Source: Anaerorhabdus sp036641015 (lineage in GTDB: Bacteria > Bacillota_I > Bacilli_A > Erysipelotrichales > Erysipelotrichaceae). From it: DNA of 31,707 nt. The stretch covers positions 1 to 31,707 of the forward strand of contig NZ_JAVWFO010000018.1 in assembly GCF_036641015.1 (NCBI RefSeq), written 5' to 3'. The position numbers and the translations under genes were made by a program. Shown here one piece after another: positions 1 to 8,316 of this stretch. The first letter of the stretch is position 1; each line of letters begins with the position of its first letter. Below the pieces are notes generated by a model that was given only the letters and a program-made list of their open reading frames with translations, was not told where the DNA came from and made no database searches.

Positions 1-123
1 CTTGAAGATATTGCTGATGTTGACATAGTATTTAGTCCTTCGGGATCTTTTGGTAATCGATACCAAAACTACATTGCTGATTATAAAGAAATTTTTAACA
101 AAATAAACAAAAGTAATCAATAA
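1..123 (+). CDS. C-terminal end of an unidentified protein, cut by the window edge
   Basis: Frame 1 is open from the first base and closes at a TAA, giving 40 residues that start LEDIADVDIVFSPSGSF and end in a lysine/asparagine-rich tail. I do not recognise the family. No membrane segment is visible. Because the next gene downstream is a broken ABC ATPase, this may itself be part of a decayed locus, but the upstream part lies outside the window. Several in-frame stops separate it from the ATPase remnant. Confidence 0.45.
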   Translation, partial: LEDIADVDIVFSPSGSFGNRYQNYIADYKEIFNKINKSNQ

Positions 124-174
124 TAAGTTTTGTAAAGTATTGATTAATACTGAAACAGATAACTAAATATATAG

Positions 175-639
175 AAAATTATTATCTTTAATGCAGATAA
201 AATAAAAGTAAGTAAAAATACATTTTTACCCAAATTCTCAATGATAATGCAAAACTTTGCTCTTGTAGAAAATATGACAGTAATCCAAAATATATATTTA
301 AAGAAAAAAGATAAGAATAAAGCAAATGAACTATTGGAAAAATTGCAAATACTGCATATTAAGAATCAAAAGATTAAAAATTGTTCAGGTGGTGAAAAAC
401 AAAGAGTAGCGATTGCGAGAGCGTTAATGACAGATTGCAAGGTTTTACTAGCTGATGAGCCAACAGGTGCGCTTGATTCTGAATCTGGAAGTCAAATAAT
501 GGAAATTCTTCGGGATTTAAACTCTTTGGGAATAACAATACTACTTGTTACCCATGATTTAGGGTTTGCAAACCAAGCTAAAAGAACACTTGAATTAAGT
601 GATGGTAGGATAATCGATGATCGATTGAATCAAAAATAG
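175..639 (+). pseudogene. 5'-truncated ABC transporter ATP-binding subunit
   Basis: The readable part (ATG at 241, 132 residues) carries the second half of an ABC ATPase: the Q-loop (MQNFALVENMTV), the signature SGGEKQR, Walker B (VLLADEPTGAL) and the H-loop (VTHD). The Walker A half, roughly the first 80 residues of a normal 210-230 residue subunit, is missing. The reading frame stays open back to 175 and gives a weakly family-like stretch, then meets a stop. No ribosome site precedes the ATG at 241. Without Walker A it cannot bind ATP normally, so I call it a remnant left by a 5' deletion. The signature and Q-loop context resemble MacB/LolD-type or bacteriocin-export ATPases. No partner permease is present. 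Confidence 0.8.
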
Positions 640-653
640 ATTGTCAAAGTTTG

Positions 654-1271
654 TTATTGTGTATTAGTTAATTCTTTTTCGATGTAACATTCTTCGATTT
701 GAATGCATTCAATTTGACCGCTTGTTATGTTTATTAATTTTTCTGGTAATTTAAAATCTTCGCTTTGGACTACGTAAGTTACATCTAAATCAAAGTCTTT
801 GTTTAGTATATCGCTATTATCCTTTAGAAAGAAATCGATCTTTCCTACCAAGTCGTAGCTAAATGTAATTGAATATCGGCGTATTAAAATTGTTTTAACT
901 TTTGGGGCTAGTCTAATAGCTTCTGATACGCTTTTTGAGTAAGCTCGGATTAATCCTCCTGCACCAAGTTTTATTCCTCCAAAGTATCTAACTACGCATG
1001 CTGTGCAATTATGTAATTCATTTTTTTTAAGGGCGTCTAACATGGGCATTCCAGCAGTGCCGCTAGGTTCACCATCATCATTAGTACGCTGTATTTCACT
1101 TCTTTCTCCACATACAAAAGCGGTACAACAATGAGTTGCATCACGGTGGAGTTTTTTTATTTGCTCAATATAATCACGAGCTTCTTCCTCGGTAAATGTT
1201 TTTTTAAGGTAACAAATAAATTCTGATTTCTCAATTATTAAAGAATGTGAAAATTCATCTTTTAATCGCAT
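654..1271 (-). CDS. yigZ: YigZ/IMPACT family protein
   Basis: This 205-residue protein belongs to the UPF0029/IMPACT family, whose bacterial members have an N-terminal IMPACT domain and a C-terminal ferredoxin-like DUF1949 domain; the cellular role is unsettled, with a proposed link to translation or nucleic-acid binding. The family hallmarks are clear: DGEPSGTAGMPML followed by VVRYFGGIKLGAGGLIRAYS. I chose the ATG at 1271, which gives the family N-terminus MRLKDEF and has AGAGG six bases upstream. A longer in-frame extension to 1412 is hydrophobic and non-homologous and is rejected. The gene is transcribed away from uvrA and stands alone. Confidence 0.9.
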   Translation of the reverse strand: MRLKDEFSHSLIIEKSEFICYLKKTFTEEEARDYIEQIKKLHRDATHCCTAFVCGERSEIQRTNDDGEPSGTAGMPMLDALKKNELHNCTACVVRYFGGIKLGAGGLIRAYSKSVSEAIRLAPKVKTILIRRYSITFSYDLVGKIDFFLKDNSDILNKDFDLDVTYVVQSEDFKLPEKLINITSGQIECIQIEECYIEKELTNTQ

Positions 1272-1417
1272 AAATACCTCTTTCGTATTTATAAGATACA
1301 CTAAAAATTGATAAAAATAAAGAACATGAAAAATATTCAAGTATAAAATAAATTGTGATATACTAAGTATGTAAGGAAAAAGACTACTTATTATATAGAT
1401 GTTTAGGGTCAATTAAA

Positions 1418-1446
1418 TTGTGAAAAAGTGACTAAAAGAGTATAAT
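1418..1446 (+). promoter_or_regulatory. SigA-type promoter of the uvrA operon
   Basis: TTGTGA at 1418-1423 and a perfect TATAAT at 1441-1446 are separated by 17 bases and lie just before the uvrA ribosome site (AGGTGA, 1459-1464). No LexA-like operator is obvious. Confidence 0.65.
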
Positions 1447-1468
1447 TAAGCAGAAATTAGGTGATTAT

Positions 1469-4294
1469 ATGGAACAAAATAAAATCGTGATTAAAGGTGC
1501 GAAAGAAAACAACTTAAAAAATATAGATTTAGAAATACCGCGTAATGAATTGGTTATAATGACTGGTTTATCGGGGTCAGGTAAAACATCATTAGCATTT
1601 GATACTATCTATGCGGAAGGACAACGCCGATATGTTGAATCTCTTAGTGCATATGCTAGACAATTCTTAGGTGGGGTGGAGAAGCCTGACGTAGAGTTAA
1701 TTGAAGGTTTATCACCCTCTATATCAATAGATCAAAAAACCACAAGTAATAATCCTCGTTCAACTGTAGGAACAGTTACAGAGATATACGATTACTTGCG
1801 TCTTTTGTATGCAAGAGTAGGTATACCATATTGTCCAATACACAATGAACCAATTACATCACAAACAATATCGCAAATGCTTGATCGTATTATGGAGTTA
1901 CCAGATAAGGTTCGTTTAGAAATCTTATCACCGGTAGTTAAAGAACAAAAAGGCACACAAAAAGATTTGTTTGTTAAGTTACAAAAAGATGGATATGTTC
2001 GTGTTCGTGTTGATGGTGAAGTAAAATTATTGGAAGAAGAAATCATCCTTGAAAAGAATAAAAAACACACTGTTGAAATTGTAATTGATAGAATTGTAAA
2101 GAGTGATGATTCTAGATCACGTTTACATGATTCTTTAGAGAGTGCATTAAAACAATCTGATGGGGTTGTAATTGTAAAAACACCTACTGATGAATTGTTG
2201 TTTTCAAGTAATTATGCATGTAATATATGTGGATTTTCAGTACCACATTTAGAACCACGTTTATTTTCATTTAATGCACCATTAGGGGCATGTGATACTT
2301 GTAAAGGATTGGGTGTTACTCAAGAAGTTGATGTTGATTACTTGATTCCTGATCGTAGTAAATCGATTCGTAAAGGTGGAATTGTATACTATAAAAATAT
2401 TGTAGATTCTACAAACATTGAGTGGCAAACATTCGCAATATTATGTAAACATTATAAAATTGATTTAGATAAACCAATTGAAAAGTTGACTAAGAAACAA
2501 TTAGAAATAGTATTGCATGGTTCAGATGAACCGATTGAATATTCTATTAAGACTAGTAGTGGCAATCGTTATTCTCGTAATGATTATATAGAAGGTGTAA
2601 AAACATTAATTGAGAGAAGATATGTTGAAACTACATCAACAATGTCTAAAGAATGGTATCAAAGTTTTATGATGGAAAGTACATGTCCTAGTTGTAAAGG
2701 TAAGCGATTAAATGAAATTGCGTTAAGTGTGCGCGTTGATGATAAAAACATAGTAGATTTTACAGAAATGAGTGTAAAACAAGCACTTGATTGGATCAAA
2801 GGTGTAAAACTTAATAAAACTCAATTAAAGATTGCAGATTTAGTTTTAAAAGAAATTAAGAATAGATTAACATTCCTATTGGATGTTGGGTTAGAGTATT
2901 TGACGCTTGATCGTTTAGCTGGAACATTAAGTGGTGGAGAAGCTCAACGTATTCGTCTAGCTACACAAATTGGATCTCGATTGACGGGAGTTCTTTATGT
3001 ATTAGATGAACCATCAATTGGGTTACATCAAAGGGATAACGCTAAACTGATTCAAACATTGAAAAATATGCGCGACTTAGGTAACTCTTTAATTGTTGTT
3101 GAACATGACGAAGAAACAATGATGGAAAGTGATTATATAGTTGATATTGGGCCAGGTGCTGGAGTTCACGGTGGCGAGGTTATTGCGGTAGGTACACCAC
3201 AAGAAGTAATGGCAAATGAGAAATCAATTACAGGACAATATTTATCAGGTAAAATGAAAATAGATATTCCTACTAAAAGACGTAAAGGGAATGGAAAGTT
3301 TTTAGAAATCATTAAAGCTAGTGAAAACAATTTAAAAAATATAAATGTTAAAATACCTTTAGGTACAATGACTGTTGTAACAGGTGTTAGTGGTAGTGGT
3401 AAAAGTACACTCGTAAATGAAATATTATGTAAGGCTGTTCAACATGCCTTAGGTAGAGTTCGTATTAAACCAGGAAAGCATAAAGAAATTAAAGGGCTTG
3501 ATGAGCTTGATAAAGTAATTGAAATTGGTCAAGATCCAATTGGTAGAACACCAAGATCTAACCCAGTCACTTATACAGGAGTATTTGATGATATTCGTGA
3601 TTTATTTGCGATGACACCAGAAGCTAAATTACGTGGATATGACAAAGGTCGTTTCTCATTTAATGTAAAGGGTGGACGTTGTGAAGCGTGTCAAGGTGAT
3701 GGTGTTAGACGTATTTCCATGAACTTCTTACCGGATGTTTATGTACCATGTGAGGAATGTGGTGGTAAACGATATAATGAAGAAACGTTGCAAGTAACGT
3801 ATAAAGGCAAAAATATTTATGATGTATTAGATATGACAATTGAAGATTCAATATTATTCTTCAATAACATTCATAAGATTAAAGATAAGCTTCAAACATT
3901 ACATGATGTTGGATTAGATTATATAAAACTTGGTCAATCAAGCACTACATTATCGGGTGGAGAAGCACAACGTGTTAAACTTGCGAGTGAACTTCAAAAG
4001 AAAGCCACTGGTAAAACGGTATTTATTCTAGATGAACCAACAACCGGGCTTCATAGTCATGATGTGAGAAAGTTACTGACAGTATTACAAAGAATAGTGG
4101 ATAATGGAGATACAGTACTTATTATCGAACATAATCTTGATGTGATTAAGAGTGCTGATTACTTAATTGATTTAGGTCCTGAAGGTGGCGATGGTGGAGG
4201 TACTATCGTTGCGACAGGAACACCTGAAGCAGTTAGTAAAGTTGAAAAGAGTTACACAGGACAATATTTAAAGAAAGTACTTAAGAGAGGATAA
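1469..4294 (+). CDS. uvrA: Excinuclease ABC subunit A
   Basis: UvrA is the damage-recognition ATPase of nucleotide excision repair; a dimer loads UvrB at lesions in the cytoplasm. The 941 residues are full length. Both ABC modules are intact: Walker A GLSGSGKT at 33-40 and GVSGSGKS near 639, and LSGGEAQR at about 487 and 828. The two zinc modules are seen as C251/C254/C275/C278 and C738/C741/C761/C764, the second being the DNA-contacting finger. The ATG at 1469 has AGGTGA five bases upstream. uvrB is not in the window, unlike the common uvrB–uvrA pair. The gene ends one base before the hprK start, so the two are co-transcribed. Confidence 0.98.
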   Translation: MEQNKIVIKGAKENNLKNIDLEIPRNELVIMTGLSGSGKTSLAFDTIYAEGQRRYVESLSAYARQFLGGVEKPDVELIEGLSPSISIDQKTTSNNPRSTVGTVTEIYDYLRLLYARVGIPYCPIHNEPITSQTISQMLDRIMELPDKVRLEILSPVVKEQKGTQKDLFVKLQKDGYVRVRVDGEVKLLEEEIILEKNKKHTVEIVIDRIVKSDDSRSRLHDSLESALKQSDGVVIVKTPTDELLFSSNYACNICGFSVPHLEPRLFSFNAPLGACDTCKGLGVTQEVDVDYLIPDRSKSIRKGGIVYYKNIVDSTNIEWQTFAILCKHYKIDLDKPIEKLTKKQLEIVLHGSDEPIEYSIKTSSGNRYSRNDYIEGVKTLIERRYVETTSTMSKEWYQSFMMESTCPSCKGKRLNEIALSVRVDDKNIVDFTEMSVKQALDWIKGVKLNKTQLKIADLVLKEIKNRLTFLLDVGLEYLTLDRLAGTLSGGEAQRIRLATQIGSRLTGVLYVLDEPSIGLHQRDNAKLIQTLKNMRDLGNSLIVVEHDEETMMESDYIVDIGPGAGVHGGEVIAVGTPQEVMANEKSITGQYLSGKMKIDIPTKRRKGNGKFLEIIKASENNLKNINVKIPLGTMTVVTGVSGSGKSTLVNEILCKAVQHALGRVRIKPGKHKEIKGLDELDKVIEIGQDPIGRTPRSNPVTYTGVFDDIRDLFAMTPEAKLRGYDKGRFSFNVKGGRCEACQGDGVRRISMNFLPDVYVPCEECGGKRYNEETLQVTYKGKNIYDVLDMTIEDSILFFNNIHKIKDKLQTLHDVGLDYIKLGQSSTTLSGGEAQRVKLASELQKKATGKTVFILDEPTTGLHSHDVRKLLTVLQRIVDNGDTVLIIEHNLDVIKSADYLIDLGPEGGDGGGTIVATGTPEAVSKVEKSYTGQYLKKVLKRG

Positions 4295-4295
4295 G

Positions 4296-5264
4296 ATGAT
4301 GGAAGAATTAGTAGGAAAGGTAATGATTCGTGAGTTAGTTGATTACTTTAAATTTGAACAAATCACAGGTAATGAAGAGTCATTAAACCGTTGGGTTATT
4401 GTACCAGATTTAAATCGACCTGGACTTGAACTTGCGGGGTTCTTTAAATTAACAGAACCACGCCGTATTGTAATCATTGGTGATAAGGAAATAGCTTATA
4501 TAGAAACACTAGATGAAGCAACACAATATGAACGTTTTAAAATTATTACTGATGCATATACACCGATGATTGTATTCTCTAGAAATAGAGAAGTGCCTCC
4601 AGTACTTAAAAGAGTTGCGGAGGAAAATAATTTTCCAATCTTTAAATCATCACTACCAAGTTATCGTTTAATGGTTGATTTAGTTGGATTCTTAGATGAA
4701 AGACTTGCGCCAAGCGATAGTTTACACGGAGTACTTATAAGCGTTTTCGGTAAAGGGGTACTTATTACTGGAGAAAGTGGAATGGGTAAAAGTGAAATAG
4801 CTCTTGAACTTATTCGTAGAGGACACGTACTTGTTGCGGATGATCGAGTGGATGTTGCAAAAGTTCATAATAACTTATTAGGACGCAGTCCAGAATTATT
4901 ACAAGGCATGTTGGAGATTCGTGGTATTGGTATCATTGATGTAGCGAAAATGTTTGGGGCTTCATCATTACTAGCTCGTAATAACATTGATGTCATTATT
5001 AGACTAGAAAAATATGATGATAAACAAGATTATGCGCGTGTTGGAATAGAAGAGGATCAATTTACGAATGTACTTGATATTGAAGTTCCAACAATTGTAT
5101 TACCAGTTAAAGAAGGTCGTACAATGGCAGTATTAGTTGAATCTGCAGTAACTAACTTTCAGTTAAAGGAAGCTGGTTTCAATAGTGCTAAGGAATTTGA
5201 ACAAAGAGTTTTAAATTATATTCAAAAACAAAATAAAATTAATAAAGGAGCAAAACCAGAATGA
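4296..5264 (+). CDS. hprK: HPr kinase/phosphorylase
   Basis: HprK phosphorylates Ser46 of HPr with ATP or PPi and reverses it by phosphorolysis, releasing PPi; in Firmicutes this controls carbon catabolite repression and PTS activity. The 322-residue protein has the N-terminal MurF-like half and the kinase half, with catalytic His144 in SLHGVLI, P-loop GESGMGKS at 159-166, and the family signature EIRGIGIIDV. The start is ATG 4296 or the adjacent ATG 4299; AGAGAGG at 4284-4290 suits either. It overlaps the next gene by ATGA. The downstream PpaX-like domain fused to Lgt would remove the PPi it produces. Confidence 0.97.
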   Translation: MMEELVGKVMIRELVDYFKFEQITGNEESLNRWVIVPDLNRPGLELAGFFKLTEPRRIVIIGDKEIAYIETLDEATQYERFKIITDAYTPMIVFSRNREVPPVLKRVAEENNFPIFKSSLPSYRLMVDLVGFLDERLAPSDSLHGVLISVFGKGVLITGESGMGKSEIALELIRRGHVLVADDRVDVAKVHNNLLGRSPELLQGMLEIRGIGIIDVAKMFGASSLLARNNIDVIIRLEKYDDKQDYARVGIEEDQFTNVLDIEVPTIVLPVKEGRTMAVLVESAVTNFQLKEAGFNSAKEFEQRVLNYIQKQNKINKGAKPE

Positions 5265-6727
5265 CATTTTTTCCAGATGCGCAGCGATTTATTCAAATAG
5301 GAAGTTTGAGCATAACATGGTATGCCATATTGATGATTTCAGGAGTAGGAGTAACATTTTACTTCAGCTTAAAAGAAATGAAGAAATGTGGGTACAATAT
5401 TGAAGTAGCTGAAGATTTAGCAATCGGCTGTTTCTTATGGGGTATAGTAGGAGCGCGTTTGTGGTTCTGTTTATTCTTCGATATCGGATATTATTTGGAA
5501 AATCCTATTCGTTTTCTTCAAACCTATAATGGTGGGCTTGCAATACAAGGAGGCCTATTTGCGGGGGCTCTATATGGACTATATTATGCAAAGAAACATA
5601 AATTCGATTTTATAAGGCTTGCGGATTGTATTGTACCTAATATGTTGATTGCTCAAGCAATTGGACGTTGGGGAAATTTTATTAACCAAGAAGCACATGG
5701 ATCTGCAGTTTCTGAAGCATATTTTAATTATTTTCCAGAGTTTATTAAAAACAACATGTTTATCAATGGTACATATTATGCGCCTACATTCTTATATGAA
5801 AGTGTATTAAACTTAATTGGATTTATTTTAATTTATTTTGTGATTAAGAAATTAAATAATAAATATCATTTTATGAAACGTGGAGATGGTATTTGGTTTT
5901 ATTTAGTTTGGTATGGTTGGAGTCGTTTTATTGTAGAGGGGTTACGTACAGATAGTTTAATGTTTGGTCCTATTCGTATGGCTCAACTTATATCGGTAGT
6001 ATTTATTGTAGTAGGAGTTTTAGGATATCTAGGATTATTTAAGAAATTCATTAAAACAAAACAACCAGTATTGTTGTTTGATTTGGATGGTACATTATTG
6101 GATACTGAACCTGCAATACTAGAAACATATCGTCATTTATTCGAAAAGTATCGTACAGTAGAAGAGTTTGATCGTGAAAAACAATTGGAAGTTTTAGGAC
6201 CTCCACTTGCGAAGATGTTTCCAATTTATTTTCCAGATAAAAATACTGATGATTTAATCAAAGAGTATCGTGAATACAATTTTAAAATTCATCCAGAGTT
6301 TGTTAAACCAATGAATAACTGTGAAGAATTACTTAAGTCATGTAAGGAACAAGGCTATAAGATTGGGGTTGTATCAACTAAATTTAAAGATGGTGTAAAA
6401 TTAGGATTAGATTTATTTAATCTTACACAATATGTGGATGTAGTGCTTGGACAAGATGATGTACAACATGGTAAACCAAATCCTGAAGGAATCTTTAAAG
6501 CATGTACTGAGCTTGGAGAAGGTCATGATTCATGTATCTATGTTGGTGATAGCGCAACTGATATATTTGCGGCACACAATGCTGGAGTATATTCAATTGG
6601 ATATATCTTTAATGAAGAACGTTCACAAAAATTAAAAGATTCAAAACCTAATGTTTTAATACATGATTTAATTGAGATTAAAGAAATATTGAAGGAGGAT
6701 CATCCATGGACATACAATATGATGTAG
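5261..6727 (+). CDS. lgt: Prolipoprotein diacylglyceryl transferase fused to a PpaX-like HAD pyrophosphatase
   Basis: The 488-residue protein combines two enzymes normally encoded separately. Residues 1 to about 262 are Lgt, the membrane enzyme that moves diacylglycerol from phosphatidylglycerol to the lipobox cysteine of prelipoproteins: multiple membrane helices, GGLAIQGG near 91-98 and the signature GRWGNFINQEAHG at 135-147. Residues about 268-488 are a HAD hydrolase with all four motifs: DLDGT 274-278, VSTK 371-374, KPNPE 405-409 and VGDSATD 428-434. The stretches LGPPL, EYREYN and STKFKDGVKLGL match what I recall of Bacillus PpaX, the pyrophosphatase that hydrolyses PPi from HPr-Ser-P phosphorolysis. 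The frame is uninterrupted with no internal ribosome site. Lgt has a cytoplasmic C-terminus, so the HAD would face HprK's compartment. PPi specificity is inferred. Confidence 0.93.
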   Translation: MTFFPDAQRFIQIGSLSITWYAILMISGVGVTFYFSLKEMKKCGYNIEVAEDLAIGCFLWGIVGARLWFCLFFDIGYYLENPIRFLQTYNGGLAIQGGLFAGALYGLYYAKKHKFDFIRLADCIVPNMLIAQAIGRWGNFINQEAHGSAVSEAYFNYFPEFIKNNMFINGTYYAPTFLYESVLNLIGFILIYFVIKKLNNKYHFMKRGDGIWFYLVWYGWSRFIVEGLRTDSLMFGPIRMAQLISVVFIVVGVLGYLGLFKKFIKTKQPVLLFDLDGTLLDTEPAILETYRHLFEKYRTVEEFDREKQLEVLGPPLAKMFPIYFPDKNTDDLIKEYREYNFKIHPEFVKPMNNCEELLKSCKEQGYKIGVVSTKFKDGVKLGLDLFNLTQYVDVVLGQDDVQHGKPNPEGIFKACTELGEGHDSCIYVGDSATDIFAAHNAGVYSIGYIFNEERSQKLKDSKPNVLIHDLIEIKEILKEDHPWTYNMM

Positions 6728-7623
6728 TAATAATTGGAGGCGGTCCTGCTGGGATGACTGCAGCAATCTACGCAACACGTGCAGGATTAAAGGTTGCAAT
6801 GTTAGAGCGGGAAGCACCTGGTGGGAAGCTAATTAAAACATTTGAAATAGAAAACTATCCTGCTATAAAGGCAATGAATGGTGCAGATCTAGCGTATCAA
6901 ATGTTTGAACATTCAACTTCTTTTGGAGCTGAATATTTATATGGAGATGTAGTTAAAATTGAGGATGGAGAAGTTAAAAAAATTATTTCTTCAGATGGTA
7001 ATACATATACAGCACGTGCAATTATTATTGCTACAGGAACTAAGGAACGTTTATTGAACATTCCAAATGAAGCGGAATTAACTGGTAAGGGTGTTTCGTA
7101 TTGTGCAGTTTGTGATGGAGCATTCTTTAAAAATCAAGTTGTTACAGTAATTGGTGGTGGTAACTCTTCATTAGAAGAATCTCTGTACTTATCGCAATTT
7201 GCATCACAAGTTAATGTTGTTATTCGTAGGGACGTGTTTAGAGCTGAACCACTTATTCAAGAAAAAGTATTGGAAAATAAAAAAATTAATATTATTAAAA
7301 AACACGTTCCATTGGAAATAATCGCAGAAGATGGAAAAGTTGGAGCAATACTACTTGAAGATGTTGAAACGAAGGAAAAGATGACTGTACCTACTAAAGC
7401 AGTATTCCCATATATTGGTGCAGATCCAAATACATCATTTACAAATGATTTAGGTATTAGCGATAAGCAAGGATATATTTTAGTTAATGATCATATGGAA
7501 ACAAGTGTTAAAGGAATATTTGCAGCAGGAGACTGTATTAGTAAAGTTTTACGACAAGTTGTTACAGCTTGTGGTGATGGTGCTGTTGCTGCACAAAGTG
7601 CATTTCATTATATTAAAGGTTAA
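6706..7623 (+). CDS. trxB: Thioredoxin reductase
   Basis: TrxB uses NADPH and FAD to reduce thioredoxin in the cytoplasm. The 305 residues show the FAD fold GGGPAGMTAA at 11-20, the redox pair C133-A-V-C136, the NADPH fold GGGNSSLEES near 150-159, the phosphate-binding RRDVFRA at 174-180 and the FAD closing motif AGDC. The ATG at 6706 follows a strong GGAGG site (6694-6698). It overlaps the end of the lgt–HAD gene by 22 bases, so it is the last gene of the uvrA operon and is followed by a terminator. Confidence 0.97.
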   Translation: MDIQYDVVIIGGGPAGMTAAIYATRAGLKVAMLEREAPGGKLIKTFEIENYPAIKAMNGADLAYQMFEHSTSFGAEYLYGDVVKIEDGEVKKIISSDGNTYTARAIIIATGTKERLLNIPNEAELTGKGVSYCAVCDGAFFKNQVVTVIGGGNSSLEESLYLSQFASQVNVVIRRDVFRAEPLIQEKVLENKKINIIKKHVPLEIIAEDGKVGAILLEDVETKEKMTVPTKAVFPYIGADPNTSFTNDLGISDKQGYILVNDHMETSVKGIFAAGDCISKVLRQVVTACGDGAVAAQSAFHYIKG

Positions 7624-7648
7624 ACTACTTGAGGGTAGTTTTTCTTTT
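7622..7648 (+). terminator. Intrinsic terminator after trxB
   Basis: AAACTAC (7622-7628) pairs with GTAGTTT (7635-7641) across a six-base loop and is followed by a T-rich tract. It ends the uvrA–hprK–lgt–trxB operon. Confidence 0.75.
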
Positions 7649-7753
7649 GTTGTTACTATTAAACCGCATTTATATTAAAATAGTATGATAATGTATTATG
7701 TGCTAAATTGTATACTTATGATAAACTAGCATAAAGAAAAGCAAGGTGAAGAT

Positions 7754-8212
7754 ATGGAAATAACTTACGAAAATATAGGGGAAAGCAATAGAAAAGAGGC
7801 ACTTAATCTACATGTAAAAAAAAGCCAAGTAGGGACAATTGAAACAGTAGAAGAGTGTTTAGAAGAAGCAGATCAACTATCTTTGTGGAGACCTGTAATC
7901 ATTAAAATTGATGATGTAGCTGTAGCTTTTGCGATGTATGGATTATGGATAGATGAAGGTAGCGATGGTAGACTATGGCTAGATCGATATTTTATTGATG
8001 AGAATTATCAAGGAAAAGGATATGGAAAAATAATACTTGAGGATTTGGTAAATAAATTGAAAACTGAGTATCCTGTTGATAAATGTTATCTAAGTGTATA
8101 TGACACTAATTTGCCAGCTATAAATCTATATAAAAAGTTAGGATTTGTTTTCAATGGAGAAAAAGATATCAATGGTGAATTGGTGATGGTTAAAATGATG
8201 AAGGAAGATTAA
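7754..8212 (+). CDS. GNAT acetyltransferase, spermidine/spermine acetyltransferase-like (BltD type)
   Basis: This 152-residue GNAT protein has the acetyl-CoA pyrophosphate loop QGKGYGK at about 86-92 and the closing NLPAINLYKKLGF motif. The stretches VGTIETVEECLEEA and LWLDRYFID resemble Bacillus BltD and related enzymes that acetylate spermidine or spermine, so polyamine acetylation is the best guess; the substrate is not proved by sequence. The ATG at 7754 is preceded by AAGGTGA. It stands between the trxB terminator and mutS and appears to be its own unit. Confidence 0.8.
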   Translation: MEITYENIGESNRKEALNLHVKKSQVGTIETVEECLEEADQLSLWRPVIIKIDDVAVAFAMYGLWIDEGSDGRLWLDRYFIDENYQGKGYGKIILEDLVNKLKTEYPVDKCYLSVYDTNLPAINLYKKLGFVFNGEKDINGELVMVKMMKED

Positions 8213-8265
8213 GTTTTCTTTAGTGTATTACTTGTGTAATGCTTGAAAATAGTTTTAAATGTGAA

Positions 8266-8293
8266 TGGAAAAATCCATGAAAAAAGGTATAAT
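8266..8293 (+). promoter_or_regulatory. Probable mutS promoter with overlapping small palindrome
   Basis: TATAAT at 8288-8293 lies 16 bases after TGGAAA (8266-8271, four of six consensus positions). ATGGA-N4-TCCAT (8265-8278) covers the -35 and could be an operator or chance. Confidence 0.5.
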
Positions 8294-8316
8294 ATACAAG
8301 GAAAGAGTTGGATAAA

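Noticed and set aside
654..1412. Longer N-terminus for the YigZ protein
   Set aside because: The extra 47 residues are AT-driven hydrophobic sequence with no homology, and the ribosome site supports ATG 1271.
1792..2070. Minus-strand ORF of 92 codons inside uvrA
   Set aside because: Antisense shadow of a strongly conserved gene, with no ribosome site or family features; the same holds for the other antisense ORFs within mutS, the regulator, the deacetylase, DUF4311 and mutL.
6447..6635. 62-codon plus-strand ORF inside the HAD half of the lgt fusion
   Set aside because: Out-of-frame shadow; the fusion frame carries HAD motifs III and IV over the same bases.
8225..8242. Terminator after the BltD-like gene
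   Set aside because: GTATTAC/GTAATGC can form a 7-bp hairpin with a G·U pair, but no T-run follows.
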